From Oscillospiraceae bacterium (GTDB lineage Bacteria > Bacillota > Clostridia > Oscillospirales > Oscillospiraceae), in the NCBI GenBank assembly GCA_015067845.1, contig SVLT01000004.1, positions 62,001 to 126,000 on the forward strand: a stretch of 64,000 bases of DNA, read 5' to 3'. The position numbers were made by a program, and so were the translations under genes. Under the pieces are notes generated by a model. The model ran no database searches. It was not told the origin of the DNA and was given only the letters and a program-made list of their open reading frames with translations. Below are positions 32,904 through 42,441 of this stretch, in pieces. Position 1 is the stretch's first letter. Each line of letters opens with the position of its first letter.

Positions 32904-34193
32904 TTATTGCCAACTGCATTGGATAATGCCGTTTTCCAATTTCATCTTCACGCCATAGGGCTCGGACAATCTCGCCAGTCTTTCCGCAAAGGACGCATTT
33001 TCCGCCACCACCGGCAGGCCGGAAAGGCTCTTATTCCCGTTCTGATGGCAGGTCACCGGCAGCAATTCCAGCTTGGTCAGCTCGCCATTTTCCATCTCCC
33101 AGTAAGGGATCACCGCTTCGCTCATCACCGGGTCCTCCATCAGACCCCGGGTGAAGTTGTTGGAGCGCTTTTTCAGCAGTTCATGCACCGTTGCGTCGGA
33201 ATTCAGGTCCTGCTTCGCAAAGAAATCCTCCGGCGCGGCTTCCACGCTGTACAGCTGCAGCAGAAAATCGCCCAAAGAGTAGAAAATAGGCCGATTTTTG
33301 TACACCTCAACGGGCCGCAGCAGATGGGGGCCGTGGCCGATCACGGCATGGGCGCCTGCATCGATGCAGAAGTGAGCAAATTCCTCCACGAAATCCGGGG
33401 GCAGCTCGTTGGAGCCGGGGCCCATCTGGTGATGGTGCAGGGAGATCAGGATGTAATTGGCCTGCAATTGCGCCTCAAAGATGGCCTTTTCCACACGGGC
33501 AAGGTCTTCTTTGTTGCATTTTTTCACCCGGGCGGCCTTTTCGCCCCGTTCAAAACGCAGCGTGCCCATCTGACAAATGCCCTCCGGGGCAGGCTTTTTG
33601 TAACCCTGGGCAATGTGCACCTTTTCCTCAAAATTGATGCCGGTTTTCTCCACGATCTCCTGAATTTTTTCGAAATCCTCGGCGTTTACCACCAGGGTTT
33701 CCGTATGCCGCAAACCGTTGATGCCGGGTCTGCCGGGGAAACGGCGGGACTGCTTACCGGCCATCATAGAGGGGTCAAATGAGGTGTTGACGCTGATCAG
33801 CGCAACCCGGCCGTTGGGGGTATCCAGATAACGGGGCGCGGCGGCCTCGTCCAGATTCCGGCCCACGCCGGCATTCACCACGCCGTAAGCATCCACATGA
33901 TCCAAGGTTGCCAACATACCGTCATAGGAAAAATCCATGGTGTGGTTGTTGTTGAAGCTGGTCATGTTAAAGCCGTAGCGAAGCAGATCGCCAAAGCCCT
34001 CGGGATTGGTGCGCACATATGTACCGCCGGAAAACTGGGACGCAAAGCACTCCCCCTCATAGTTGAGGGTGGTTTCCAGATTGAAAAACCGGGCATCGCC
34101 CCGGGCGATATAATCTCTGACCTTGTCAAAGCCTTCGTAATTTTCCGGGATGCGCTGTTGAAGCAGGGCATCCCCCGCCGCTGTGAATTTCAT
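32904..34193 (-). CDS. CapA-family protein (poly-gamma-glutamate synthesis/metallophosphatase-like)
   Basis: The 429-residue protein has the CapA calcineurin-like phosphoesterase layout: MKFTAAGDALLQQRI, a FFNLETTLN strand, SFNNNHTMDFSYDGMLATLD, LISLHHHQM, VIGHGPHLLRPVEVYKNRPI and YSLGDF. CapA proteins are linked to poly-gamma-glutamate capsule synthesis but many act elsewhere. No signal peptide is visible, so it may be cytoplasmic, unlike classical CapA. No capB/capC gene is near. Metal-binding residues are largely kept, suggesting a hydrolase of unknown substrate. Confidence 0.85.
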   Translation of the reverse strand: MKFTAAGDALLQQRIPENYEGFDKVRDYIARGDARFFNLETTLNYEGECFASQFSGGTYVRTNPEGFGDLLRYGFNMTSFNNNHTMDFSYDGMLATLDHVDAYGVVNAGVGRNLDEAAAPRYLDTPNGRVALISVNTSFDPSMMAGKQSRRFPGRPGINGLRHTETLVVNAEDFEKIQEIVEKTGINFEEKVHIAQGYKKPAPEGICQMGTLRFERGEKAARVKKCNKEDLARVEKAIFEAQLQANYILISLHHHQMGPGSNELPPDFVEEFAHFCIDAGAHAVIGHGPHLLRPVEVYKNRPIFYSLGDFLLQLYSVEAAPEDFFAKQDLNSDATVHELLKKRSNNFTRGLMEDPVMSEAVIPYWEMENGELTKLELLPVTCHQNGNKSLSGLPVVAENASFAERLARLSEPYGVKMKLENGIIQCSWQ

Positions 34194-34269
34194 AGAATGT
34201 CCTCCATTTCAGAGCCTCTTTTTTCTCAGTTTAGCACACAATACCAAAAATTGCAAGTTTCCTTGCAAA

Positions 34270-34296
34270 AACGGAAGCCTTTCGGCTTCCGTTTTG
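34270..34296 (-). terminator. Terminator of the giant adhesin gene
   Basis: ACGGAAGCC and GGCTTCCGT pair around TTTC. On the minus strand the stem is followed by TTTTTGC. Confidence 0.8.
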
Positions 34297-34338
34297 CGTT
34301 AGTTTCTTTCGGGTTCGACGGTGATCTTTATGATTGCA

Positions 34339-37300
34339 TTATTCCTGTTCGAACATCCGTTTCTTGGTGAGCAGCAGCACGGCCACGCAAGCCACGCTGG
34401 ACAGCATCAGCGCAAACATCAGCTGTACGGGGGTGTTGTCGCCGGTCTTGTCGGGATCCTCGGAAGGCGGGGTGATCTCCGTAGTGGTCTGATTCGTCCG
34501 GATGGTGTTTTGGCCTTCCAGCACCACAGCCTGATTGGTAACGGAAACATCGGAGCTTGTGACCTCTACCTGGAAGCTGACGGTAACCGTTCCGTCCGCG
34601 GGGATGTCTGTCAAAACCCAGGTCAGAACGCTGCCATCCAGGATGCCGCCGTGATCCGCAGAATCCGCAACATACTTGGTATACTGGGGAATCGTGTCGG
34701 TAATGGTCACATCCGCCTTTTTGCCGGTGTAGTTGGTGTAGGAGATCTTGTACAGCAGGACATCCCCCTCTTCCACAGCCCGGCCATCCACGCTGACGGT
34801 GGGCGCATGGACCTCGAACACCTCTTTTTGTGTGATGACATCGTGGTGTGCATTACGGAACACCAGATCCAGGCGCTCGTTTTCGCTTGTCACGGTGGTC
34901 TTGCTGTCGTTGACGAACAGCTCGCCCCGGCCGTCATCTTCCACATACAGGGTGACGGTGTAGACATTGGTATCCCATCTGATCAGCTCCCAAAGAGCAT
35001 TTTCCTGCTCACGGATGGTCAGCGTGTAGGTGCCCACGACCTCAAAACGCACTTCGTCAAAGAGGATCTTGCCCGACTCGTCATTCTGCTTGATCTGAAT
35101 ATCGGTGCCGTTCAGCGCCAGCACGAAGTCGAATTCCTTCATGTCGCCGCCCTCGTAGACCTTCTGGGCAGAGGGGACATAGGTGGCAGCAGAAGCCTTG
35201 TACTTGTTGGTGAACACCATGTTCTCCACAGCCGCCACATTATCCACAGTGGTTGCGGTGACATTTGCGTCATCGGTGGTCACGGCGGGGATCAGCATGC
35301 CGTCGCCGTTGTCGGTCACCACCACAGTCACACGGATCTCCTTGGATGCGTAGGTGATGCCGTTGACGGTCTGGCCGTAGTTTTCCTCACGGATCACATA
35401 GTAGTAGGTTCCGGCGGTGGTGTAGCTGAGGGTGCCGAAGATGAAGCTGTCACCTGCATCGTTGGTGGCAACCAGCTTTGCTGTGCCGTTGACGGTGAAG
35501 GTGCTGTCGGTCTCGAAGAGCTCGAAATTGAACACCTTATTAGAAACCGCGCTCCAATCCCCTTCGTATTCCTTCTTGCCGGACAGATTTACCTGTGCGG
35601 TGCCGGGGGTGTAGGTGTTTACGAATGCGATGGATGTTGTGCCGTAGTCCGCAGTTGCGGTGAGTGTGCCGTTGCCGTTATCCACAACGGTCACGGTCAC
35701 GGTAAAGGACTGCTTGGAGTACTCCACGCCGCCGGCAGCTCCTGCATCCTCCACCACGGTGTAGGTGTGTACGCCCGGGGCGGTATAGCGGATGGGCTGG
35801 AACGCAATGGTGCCGTCAGCCTTGCTCTCGCCGGTGGTTACCAGCGCATCCCCTTCCAGAACTGCGAAGGTGAAATCGCCGTCGTTCATCGCCTTGGGCA
35901 GGCCGGTGGAAGTGTTGATGAGGGACTTGGTGCCCTGCAAGGTAACGGTGGTGGGCTCTACGGAGTAGACATTGGTGAAGACTGCGGTAGTGGTGTTACC
36001 GGTGCCGGGACGGTACATGGTCACCGTCGCCGCCAGCTTGCCCTCGCCGGGGTCGGATACCCGCACAGTGATGTGATATTCACCTGCGTCATAGCCGATG
36101 CCACCTGCCCGGGCGGAAATGTTTTCTTTCAGGACATAGTAGTAATTGCCTTCCTGTCCGTCGGTGAAATTCAGCTCCATGGTGAACACGCCTGCGCCCT
36201 CCACATACTTGCTGCTCAGCGGTGTCTGATTGGTAATTGCGAACGCCCCGTCAGCCGTAAACAGGTCAAAACGGAAGGTCTTGTTGGGCACATTGGACCA
36301 GTCGCCGGAGAGAACTTTTCTGCCGTTCAGGGTCACCTTGACCGGCTCAGCCTTGTAGGTGTTCCGGATCTTCAGGGACAGGGCATCAGCAGAGGTCGCG
36401 GTCAGCACGCCGTCCTTGTGGTCGATGACCACGGTCACGGTGTAGGTGTTGTCATCATACTCCACGCCGCCTCTGGTGCCGGGAATTTCCTTTACATAGT
36501 AGATGACGGTGTTCTTGCCGTAATCTGCACTCAGATCCGCAACCGTGTAGGAAATGGCCGGGAAGCGGAAGGTGCCGTCCGCTCGGTTGGCAGCGGTGGC
36601 GATGGGGTTCTGGCAAGAGGTATCGGTGTACAGACCCATGGTGAATTCCCCTGCCACCATTGCGCGGCCGTCCAGAAGCTTCTCGCCGCCGATGACCACC
36701 TCCGCCGTACCGGTGACGGTATAGCGGTTGGTGAACTTCACCACATTGGTTGCCTGGGTATCGCCCAATCTGTGGATGACCACTGCCGCATCCAGGGTGC
36801 CGTTGCCCTTGTCGCTGACGGTGACGGTGATGTGATACTCGGAGGTATCGTAGATCACGCCATTACGCACATATTCGCCGGTGGCCGGATCCAGGGTCAC
36901 ATCAGCCGGCAGGATCTCGGTGAACTTGTAATGGTAGGAACCCACCTTGTCAAAGGTCAGCTTCACATCGCTGGTGACATTGTAAGGAAGTGTATATGTG
37001 GCATTCCACGCGGCGTTGCCGGTCAGCGGATTGAACGCGCCGTCGGTCTGCACCAACAGGCCCTGATAGATCTCGCCCTCAGCCGGGGCGCGGCCGGTCA
37101 GTTCCTTGGAGATGGGAATGGTGATCTCATCGGACTTCAAGTTGTAGTCGTTGACGAATTGGGCTGTGTAAACGCCGTTTTCGGAATTTACGGGAGTGTT
37201 GGTGCTCAAATTCACCAAGGTGCGCTCCACCACTTCCAGATTGGAAGTGCCGGGGTTGGTTTGCGCCACGATCTTGTAAAGATATGCGGTGGCATCGTAG

Positions 37301-40300
37301 GACATGCCGTTCAGCTCATATTTGCCGGTCCGGGCGTTGAAAACCGCGCCCTCCGGGATCGCCTCGGTGATCTTGTAGTAGTAAGTGCCTGCGGTGTGCA
37401 GGAAGATGTTGAATGTGGCATCTCCCAATGCAGAGGCGGTCACGGTTGTAACCTGGGCGCCGGGGATAACATTGCCGTCGGCATCGCTGGCGACCATATT
37501 GAAGCGGAAGCCGGTCAGGGGCTTCACCGCGCCGGTTTCGTTATTCAGGGTCTTGTGCACATTCAGTGTGGTGTTGGTAGAGCCCACTTCGTACTCGTTG
37601 GTGAAGGTGGCTTCCACTCCCACACCGGTGATCTTTTCCGGATCGCTGCCGTTGTAGGTGGCATTGACGGAAATGTTGGCTTCGGGAGAAACCGCGATCT
37701 CCAACACGCCGTCCATATCCGCATCGGTCACGACCACTTCAAACAGAGCCCGGGTGGTGGAGTAGGTCATGCCGGGGGTGTCCGTGCCGGCAGGTGTCTG
37801 CTCGGAGGGTTTCAGCTCCACAACACGGAAGAAGTAGGTGCCCATATCCTCAAAGGTCAGTTTGAAAGCGGCTTCGCCGGAAGCATTTTTGCTGACCTTC
37901 AGGTATTCCGCGCCGTTTGTGGCGGCGATATTGGGGTGGGTGTTGTCCGGGAGCAGCTGTTGCAGCACGAACACAAACGCCTCGTCTCCAGGATAGGGAG
38001 TCAGCTCGTTGAGGATCTTGTTGACATTAACTGTCAGCGGTACTTCCACAGGTTTGAAATCATCGGGATAGCGGTTGACAAACTGTGCCAGACTGGTGTC
38101 GTTGGCAGGGATCACGCCGCTGGCCTGGGATGCCGCTCTGTCACCGTTGATGCTGTCCAGCTGGAAGCCGGGCAGATCGCTTTCCGTGACGATGTAAGCC
38201 GTTCCCTCGGGGAGCTTCTGAATGGTGATGGACTCCTCGTCCTTCAAAACGATGGGACTGCCGTCCACGAAGGTGACCACGCCGTTTGCGCCCACCTTCA
38301 CATCCACGCCGGCAGAGGTGTGGAAGGTCATATTTTCTGTGATCTTTGTGCCGGACAGGGTCAGCCGGAAGGTGAATTCCTTGGTGCTCATGGCCTCGGG
38401 ATCGGCAGCCAGATCATGGACCACATCCTTGCTGATCACCAGATCGCCATAGGCGTTGGGGGCGTTGGTGATGACCACGCTGACCATCTGGGAAACACCT
38501 GTTTCATAGGCAGGAACGGTGGCAGTTGCGGGAGCGCTGACGCTCTGCTCCTTGCCGGCAACCTGAACGGAAACGATCTTATAATCGCCGTTGATCTCCT
38601 CTTCCACCTGTACCTGCGTACCCACGGGAATGCCGGAAATGTAGGCGGTAATATCAGCGGGCATGGTCACAAGGTAACTGTTCACGCCCATGGGGGACAG
38701 GGTCACACCGGACAGCGCGTCGCCGTTGGCATCCGTCAGCACGGGGATGACGGTCTCCCCTGCGGGGATACCCGAAAGGGTCACCCGGAAGGCAAATACG
38801 CTCTCATCGGTAATGGTTCCCTGAATTTCCTTGCGCAGGGTGATGCCGGTGGCAGGATAGACGGTAAAAGAGCCGTTGTTGCCCAGGAAGGTGTAAACAT
38901 CCTGCTTGCCGTTTTCCTCGAATGCCACGGGGAAGAAGTAGTAGCTCAGAGAATCCGTCTGGGGATTCACTTTGTCTTCCCGGAAGCGTTCCAGACCCAG
39001 CATAGTGCCCTCGGGGATGATCCACTGACCGTCTTCGTACACAGCCTTAGCCAGGGTATCCTCGGCAATGGGACGGGTCAGGGTGGTGCGGCCGGTGGAG
39101 CTGTAAATATGGAATTCGTTGATGTAGCCGGTGCCGGTGGGTCTTGCTGTGGCCGTTACCGGGTTGCCGCCAGCATCCAGAACCGGGGTGTCATCAATGA
39201 AATAGTAGCGGCTGTTGTCCACAGCGGGATGGAAGTGGGACTCCGCCACCACAGCTGTGTCGATCTCGTCCTGATCGGGGATGCCGTTTTGATTCTTGTC
39301 GTTGCCGATGGAGAACTGGTTGGTGTAGAAGGTCACCGCGCCGGTGGTCTCATCCCGGTGGATATGACCGCCCGTGGCCAGGTGCTCTGCGATCTTCTCC
39401 TCCAGATTCACCGCGTTGACACCGGCACGCAGACCGGTTTCAAACACCAGCCGCATGGGAACGGCCTCTTCCCGGATGAATTCGTCCACAATGTTGGCGT
39501 CATTCTGATTCAGAGTGACCTTATACTGCACCGTGGGGAGCAGGGATGCGGGGATCTTGAAGAAAACAGTCTGATGTTGGGTGGCCAGCTCTGTGCGAAC
39601 CATGACCACGACATGCATCATGTCTGTGTCTTCCAATGCGCCCAGATAACCGTAGGAACGGTTGGCATACACAGCGCCTTCGGGTGCATTCTCATAACCG
39701 GAATCCTTATCCCAGAAGCCCACATAATTGCCGTCTGCATCGGCATACCAGCCGATGTAGTTGCTCCAATTGTTGTCGTCTGTGTAATACAGCTGCCCAT
39801 CCTGATAGGCATAGCTGATGAGCTGCTGCGCCTGGGTGGTGGTCGTGCCGGGGATCCGTTCCCTAACAGTGGCGACCAGCTCGTCGCCCCGTTCGGTGGG
39901 CTGATCCACGGTGCCCAAAACGCCCTCGTTCAGGCTCTTGGCAACGCCCTTGCCGGTATAGAGCACCGTGCCGCCGTTGCCGTCGTCCATGAGGATACCC
40001 TTCATGTCATAAACCTGCATCATTTCGCCCAGCTCATCCACAAAGGTGACATAGCCGGAGAAATTGGCGTTGCCGCCCTCAACCAGAGTGGCGTAGGACT
40101 CAGCCTTCAAGGAGATCTCCGTGAAGATCTGGGAGAAGGAATTTACCAGGCCCTGAGCATCGTTGGCGTAGAAATACTTATCCACATAGTTCATGGCGGT
40201 AACCGCCGCTTCCCTCTTTACGGTGAAGCCGTTGTAGATGGTGGCATTTGCGCCGGTGGCTCTCAGATAAGTCTCCCAGTATGTTTTCAGGGTATTGTTG

Positions 40301-41499
40301 GAGCCTGCGGGGTACAGGGTTTCGGTGGCCGCTGTGCTGTTTTCCGTACCGAGACCCAGGGTCATAAACAGAATATCGGCTTCGTCTGCGTCATTATCCC
40401 GGTAATGCTCCGCAACTTTGCCCCGCACATAGGCTGCGGTCAGCTGGGTCAGGAAGGTGATCCGGTCGTTGGTGGAGCTGCCGTCACCCACATTGGAAGA
40501 CCCTATGCTGCTGTATGCCGTGGTGGCAATGGTGGGTGCGCCGTCGGTCATGAGAACCAGAACGGGCAAACGCTCCGTGCCTGCCTGAACATTGCCTTCC
40601 GGCACCACCGTGTCGGTGACAGAAAGGAACTGCTGCATTGCCTGATACAGACCGTTCTGCATATAAGTACCGCCGGTAGCGGTCTTACTTCTGTCCGTCA
40701 CATTTGCGCCGGCCTCGGTTTTCAGACCGTTGGCAACGGAAACTGCCACGGAATTGCCGGAAGGAACATAGGTGGCAGTTTCGCCGGTAGCGCGCCACTG
40801 ACGGTTTTGGTATTCATACAGCGCCGCGGTGGTGTAGGTAGCATCCACGCTCAGATATGCGCCGTTGACACCGGCATATCTGCCCAGGGGCAGCACCACG
40901 GTCGCGCTGCCGGTGGTAGCAGCGGAATTGGTGCTGGTGTTGCCGGAGTACAAAACCACACCTACCCGGTTGTTTGCATTGCTGTCCATCAGCTTTTGGA
41001 TGGTGGCGTTGGTGGCATCCACCATGGCCTCGATCAGAGACATATCGATACCGGAGGCCTGCCGGTAGTTGTTGCCCTGGCGGACATAGCCCACTTGATA
41101 AGTATCGTCTACCATGGAGCCGGACATATCCAGCACCAGCATGGTATCCGTGGGGGAAGTGGCATGCCCGGTGATGGACAGGTTGGACGCGATGGCGGAC
41201 AGGGCAACCAGGAAGTTATTGGGGTTGCCCAGCGTGACACCGGGGAGCTGGGGCGTTACATCGTCGAAGACAGACTTATCCGTCCAAACTGCACCGGCAA
41301 ACTCGGTGTCCATTTTGTCGGGACCAAAATAGGACTGCCAGGTGTCCATGGTGCTGCCATCGGCCTTTTTCTCACCCCAGAGGGTATCGCTATCCACACC
41401 GGCCGCCATGCTCTTCAAAATGCCGCCGGGCAGATAAGAAAGGATCAGCGCCATGCAAAGCAGCACGCTCAAAAATCTTTTCATCATGGTGTTTTTCAT
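34339..41499 (-). CDS. Giant surface adhesin: VWA domain, pilin-type isopeptide repeats, sortase-like tail
   Basis: The 2386-residue protein has a signal peptide (MKRFLSVLLCMALILS), a VWA domain with a MIDAS DMSGS at 124-128 and LMTDGAPT, then a chain of about ten Ig-like/FctA (Spy0128) or Cna-B-type modules. Modules repeat a K-x-L start, a G-Y/V-x-Y-D-x-x-x-Y-x-V-x-V core and a F-x-N-x-Y end that would form intramolecular Lys-Asn isopeptide bonds. A DUF11-like domain precedes the tail PDKTGDNTP, a hydrophobic helix and KKRMFEQE. It is probably a wall-anchored stalk with an adhesive tip. AGGAGGAGAACTT precedes the ATG. No sortase gene is in the window. Confidence 0.9.
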   Translation of the reverse strand: MKNTMMKRFLSVLLCMALILSYLPGGILKSMAAGVDSDTLWGEKKADGSTMDTWQSYFGPDKMDTEFAGAVWTDKSVFDDVTPQLPGVTLGNPNNFLVALSAIASNLSITGHATSPTDTMLVLDMSGSMVDDTYQVGYVRQGNNYRQASGIDMSLIEAMVDATNATIQKLMDSNANNRVGVVLYSGNTSTNSAATTGSATVVLPLGRYAGVNGAYLSVDATYTTAALYEYQNRQWRATGETATYVPSGNSVAVSVANGLKTEAGANVTDRSKTATGGTYMQNGLYQAMQQFLSVTDTVVPEGNVQAGTERLPVLVLMTDGAPTIATTAYSSIGSSNVGDGSSTNDRITFLTQLTAAYVRGKVAEHYRDNDADEADILFMTLGLGTENSTAATETLYPAGSNNTLKTYWETYLRATGANATIYNGFTVKREAAVTAMNYVDKYFYANDAQGLVNSFSQIFTEISLKAESYATLVEGGNANFSGYVTFVDELGEMMQVYDMKGILMDDGNGGTVLYTGKGVAKSLNEGVLGTVDQPTERGDELVATVRERIPGTTTTQAQQLISYAYQDGQLYYTDDNNWSNYIGWYADADGNYVGFWDKDSGYENAPEGAVYANRSYGYLGALEDTDMMHVVVMVRTELATQHQTVFFKIPASLLPTVQYKVTLNQNDANIVDEFIREEAVPMRLVFETGLRAGVNAVNLEEKIAEHLATGGHIHRDETTGAVTFYTNQFSIGNDKNQNGIPDQDEIDTAVVAESHFHPAVDNSRYYFIDDTPVLDAGGNPVTATARPTGTGYINEFHIYSSTGRTTLTRPIAEDTLAKAVYEDGQWIIPEGTMLGLERFREDKVNPQTDSLSYYFFPVAFEENGKQDVYTFLGNNGSFTVYPATGITLRKEIQGTITDESVFAFRVTLSGIPAGETVIPVLTDANGDALSGVTLSPMGVNSYLVTMPADITAYISGIPVGTQVQVEEEINGDYKIVSVQVAGKEQSVSAPATATVPAYETGVSQMVSVVITNAPNAYGDLVISKDVVHDLAADPEAMSTKEFTFRLTLSGTKITENMTFHTSAGVDVKVGANGVVTFVDGSPIVLKDEESITIQKLPEGTAYIVTESDLPGFQLDSINGDRAASQASGVIPANDTSLAQFVNRYPDDFKPVEVPLTVNVNKILNELTPYPGDEAFVFVLQQLLPDNTHPNIAATNGAEYLKVSKNASGEAAFKLTFEDMGTYFFRVVELKPSEQTPAGTDTPGMTYSTTRALFEVVVTDADMDGVLEIAVSPEANISVNATYNGSDPEKITGVGVEATFTNEYEVGSTNTTLNVHKTLNNETGAVKPLTGFRFNMVASDADGNVIPGAQVTTVTASALGDATFNIFLHTAGTYYYKITEAIPEGAVFNARTGKYELNGMSYDATAYLYKIVAQTNPGTSNLEVVERTLVNLSTNTPVNSENGVYTAQFVNDYNLKSDEITIPISKELTGRAPAEGEIYQGLLVQTDGAFNPLTGNAAWNATYTLPYNVTSDVKLTFDKVGSYHYKFTEILPADVTLDPATGEYVRNGVIYDTSEYHITVTVSDKGNGTLDAAVVIHRLGDTQATNVVKFTNRYTVTGTAEVVIGGEKLLDGRAMVAGEFTMGLYTDTSCQNPIATAANRADGTFRFPAISYTVADLSADYGKNTVIYYVKEIPGTRGGVEYDDNTYTVTVVIDHKDGVLTATSADALSLKIRNTYKAEPVKVTLNGRKVLSGDWSNVPNKTFRFDLFTADGAFAITNQTPLSSKYVEGAGVFTMELNFTDGQEGNYYYVLKENISARAGGIGYDAGEYHITVRVSDPGEGKLAATVTMYRPGTGNTTTAVFTNVYSVEPTTVTLQGTKSLINTSTGLPKAMNDGDFTFAVLEGDALVTTGESKADGTIAFQPIRYTAPGVHTYTVVEDAGAAGGVEYSKQSFTVTVTVVDNGNGTLTATADYGTTSIAFVNTYTPGTAQVNLSGKKEYEGDWSAVSNKVFNFELFETDSTFTVNGTAKLVATNDAGDSFIFGTLSYTTAGTYYYVIREENYGQTVNGITYASKEIRVTVVVTDNGDGMLIPAVTTDDANVTATTVDNVAAVENMVFTNKYKASAATYVPSAQKVYEGGDMKEFDFVLALNGTDIQIKQNDESGKILFDEVRFEVVGTYTLTIREQENALWELIRWDTNVYTVTLYVEDDGRGELFVNDSKTTVTSENERLDLVFRNAHHDVITQKEVFEVHAPTVSVDGRAVEEGDVLLYKISYTNYTGKKADVTITDTIPQYTKYVADSADHGGILDGSVLTWVLTDIPADGTVTVSFQVEVTSSDVSVTNQAVVLEGQNTIRTNQTTTEITPPSEDPDKTGDNTPVQLMFALMLSSVACVAVLLLTKKRMFEQE

Positions 41500-41546
41500 A
41501 AGTTCTCCTCCTAAGATACGGTTTTGGGGGATCGTTGCGTAAGGTT

Positions 41547-42248
41547 TTACCCCTTCTGGCGGACTCGGATCAATTCTTCCAGCGCCGCTTCATTGGTTTC
41601 ATCCAGAAAGTCCTTGAATTCTGTCAGCACTCTCCGGCCAATTCTCCGGTAATCCATTTTTAACACTTTTTCGATCTTTTTCTTGCGGTCTTCTTCCGGG
41701 ATGTTGTACACACCCAGAATACAGTACAGCGCCCCGGCCATACGGATCTCCAGGGGTGCGGAATCCGGTGTGGTCATCAGCGTGGCATATTCAATACCGG
41801 ATACGATGGTCTCTGCCTCCCGGAATTGCAGATCCGACCAATTGGGACAGAATTCCTTGTAGACCTGCCTGGAGCGTTCCGCATCATTTTTACGAATAAT
41901 GGCCAGGCACATGGGACTGGTGTAGATCGCCAGATAAAAATCCCGGGCGATCTGACTTTCCTCGCACATGGCGGCCATCGCCATCACTTCCAGACAGATG
42001 GCCATCACAGAGCTGATGCCCTCCTCGGCCTCCTGCTCCATCATTTTCCATTGAAATTCACAAAGCATTTCCGCGAACTGGGCCAGAAGATGCTCCTTTG
42101 TGGGGAAATAATAGGTTAAGTTTCCGGTACTCAGGTCCAGCTCCTGACAGATATGCTTCGGGGCGGTTGCCGAATACCCCTGTTCAAAGAACAGCTTTGA
42201 CGCACATCGGATGATATCCAATTTGGTGGTTTTCACTTTTCTGGCCAT
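41547..42248 (-). CDS. TetR-family transcriptional regulator
   Basis: The 233-residue protein has a TetR-type N-terminal HTH (LDIIRCASKLFFEQGYSATAP, partly quoted, then LDLSTGNLTYYFPTKEHLL) and a helical ligand-sensing C-terminal domain. It lies 47 bases upstream of the giant adhesin on the same strand, with no clear promoter between them, so it probably controls its own operon and the adhesin. A palindromic operator overlaps its promoter. The effector is unknown. Confidence 0.88.
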   Translation of the reverse strand: MARKVKTTKLDIIRCASKLFFEQGYSATAPKHICQELDLSTGNLTYYFPTKEHLLAQFAEMLCEFQWKMMEQEAEEGISSVMAICLEVMAMAAMCEESQIARDFYLAIYTSPMCLAIIRKNDAERSRQVYKEFCPNWSDLQFREAETIVSGIEYATLMTTPDSAPLEIRMAGALYCILGVYNIPEEDRKKKIEKVLKMDYRRIGRRVLTEFKDFLDETNEAALEELIRVRQKG

Positions 42249-42293
42249 AGGGATGTTCTCTCCTTTCCTTGACGGAAAACTTGGATTGTTGCT

Positions 42294-42354
42294 AATTTGG
42301 ATTGTTCCTATTTAGGAGTAATCCAAATTTATCATACAATGGCAAAAAATGCAA
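42294..42354 (-). promoter_or_regulatory. TetR/adhesin promoter with palindromic operator
   Basis: On the minus strand TTGCAT (42354-42349) and TAAATT (42331-42326) are 17 bases apart. AATTTGGATT (42294-42303) and AATCCAAATT (42320-42329) form a 10-bp inverted repeat with a 16-base spacer, one arm overlapping the -10. A third TTGGATTGTT-like half-site lies near 42281. These are good TetR-protein sites. Confidence 0.7.
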
Positions 42355-42392
42355 GTGCTTTTTCAAGAAATTTTCAAAAATTTTCAATAAAA

Positions 42393-42419
42393 AAGCAGGT
42401 GGCCGTTGGCCACCTGCTT
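42393..42419 (-). terminator. Terminator of the dGTPase-like gene
   Basis: AAGCAGGTGGCC and GGCCACCTGCTT pair around GTT (12 bp). A TTTTTTATTG tract follows on the minus strand. Confidence 0.85.
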
Positions 42420-42441
42420 CAAGGCTGTTTTATTTGGCTGT

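Noticed and set aside
34321-41514. A 2397-codon open frame antisense to the adhesin gene
   Set aside because: It mirrors the minus-strand adhesin gene over its full length. The long opening follows from codon bias in the real gene; its protein is low-complexity Gly/His/Val-rich and resembles no family.
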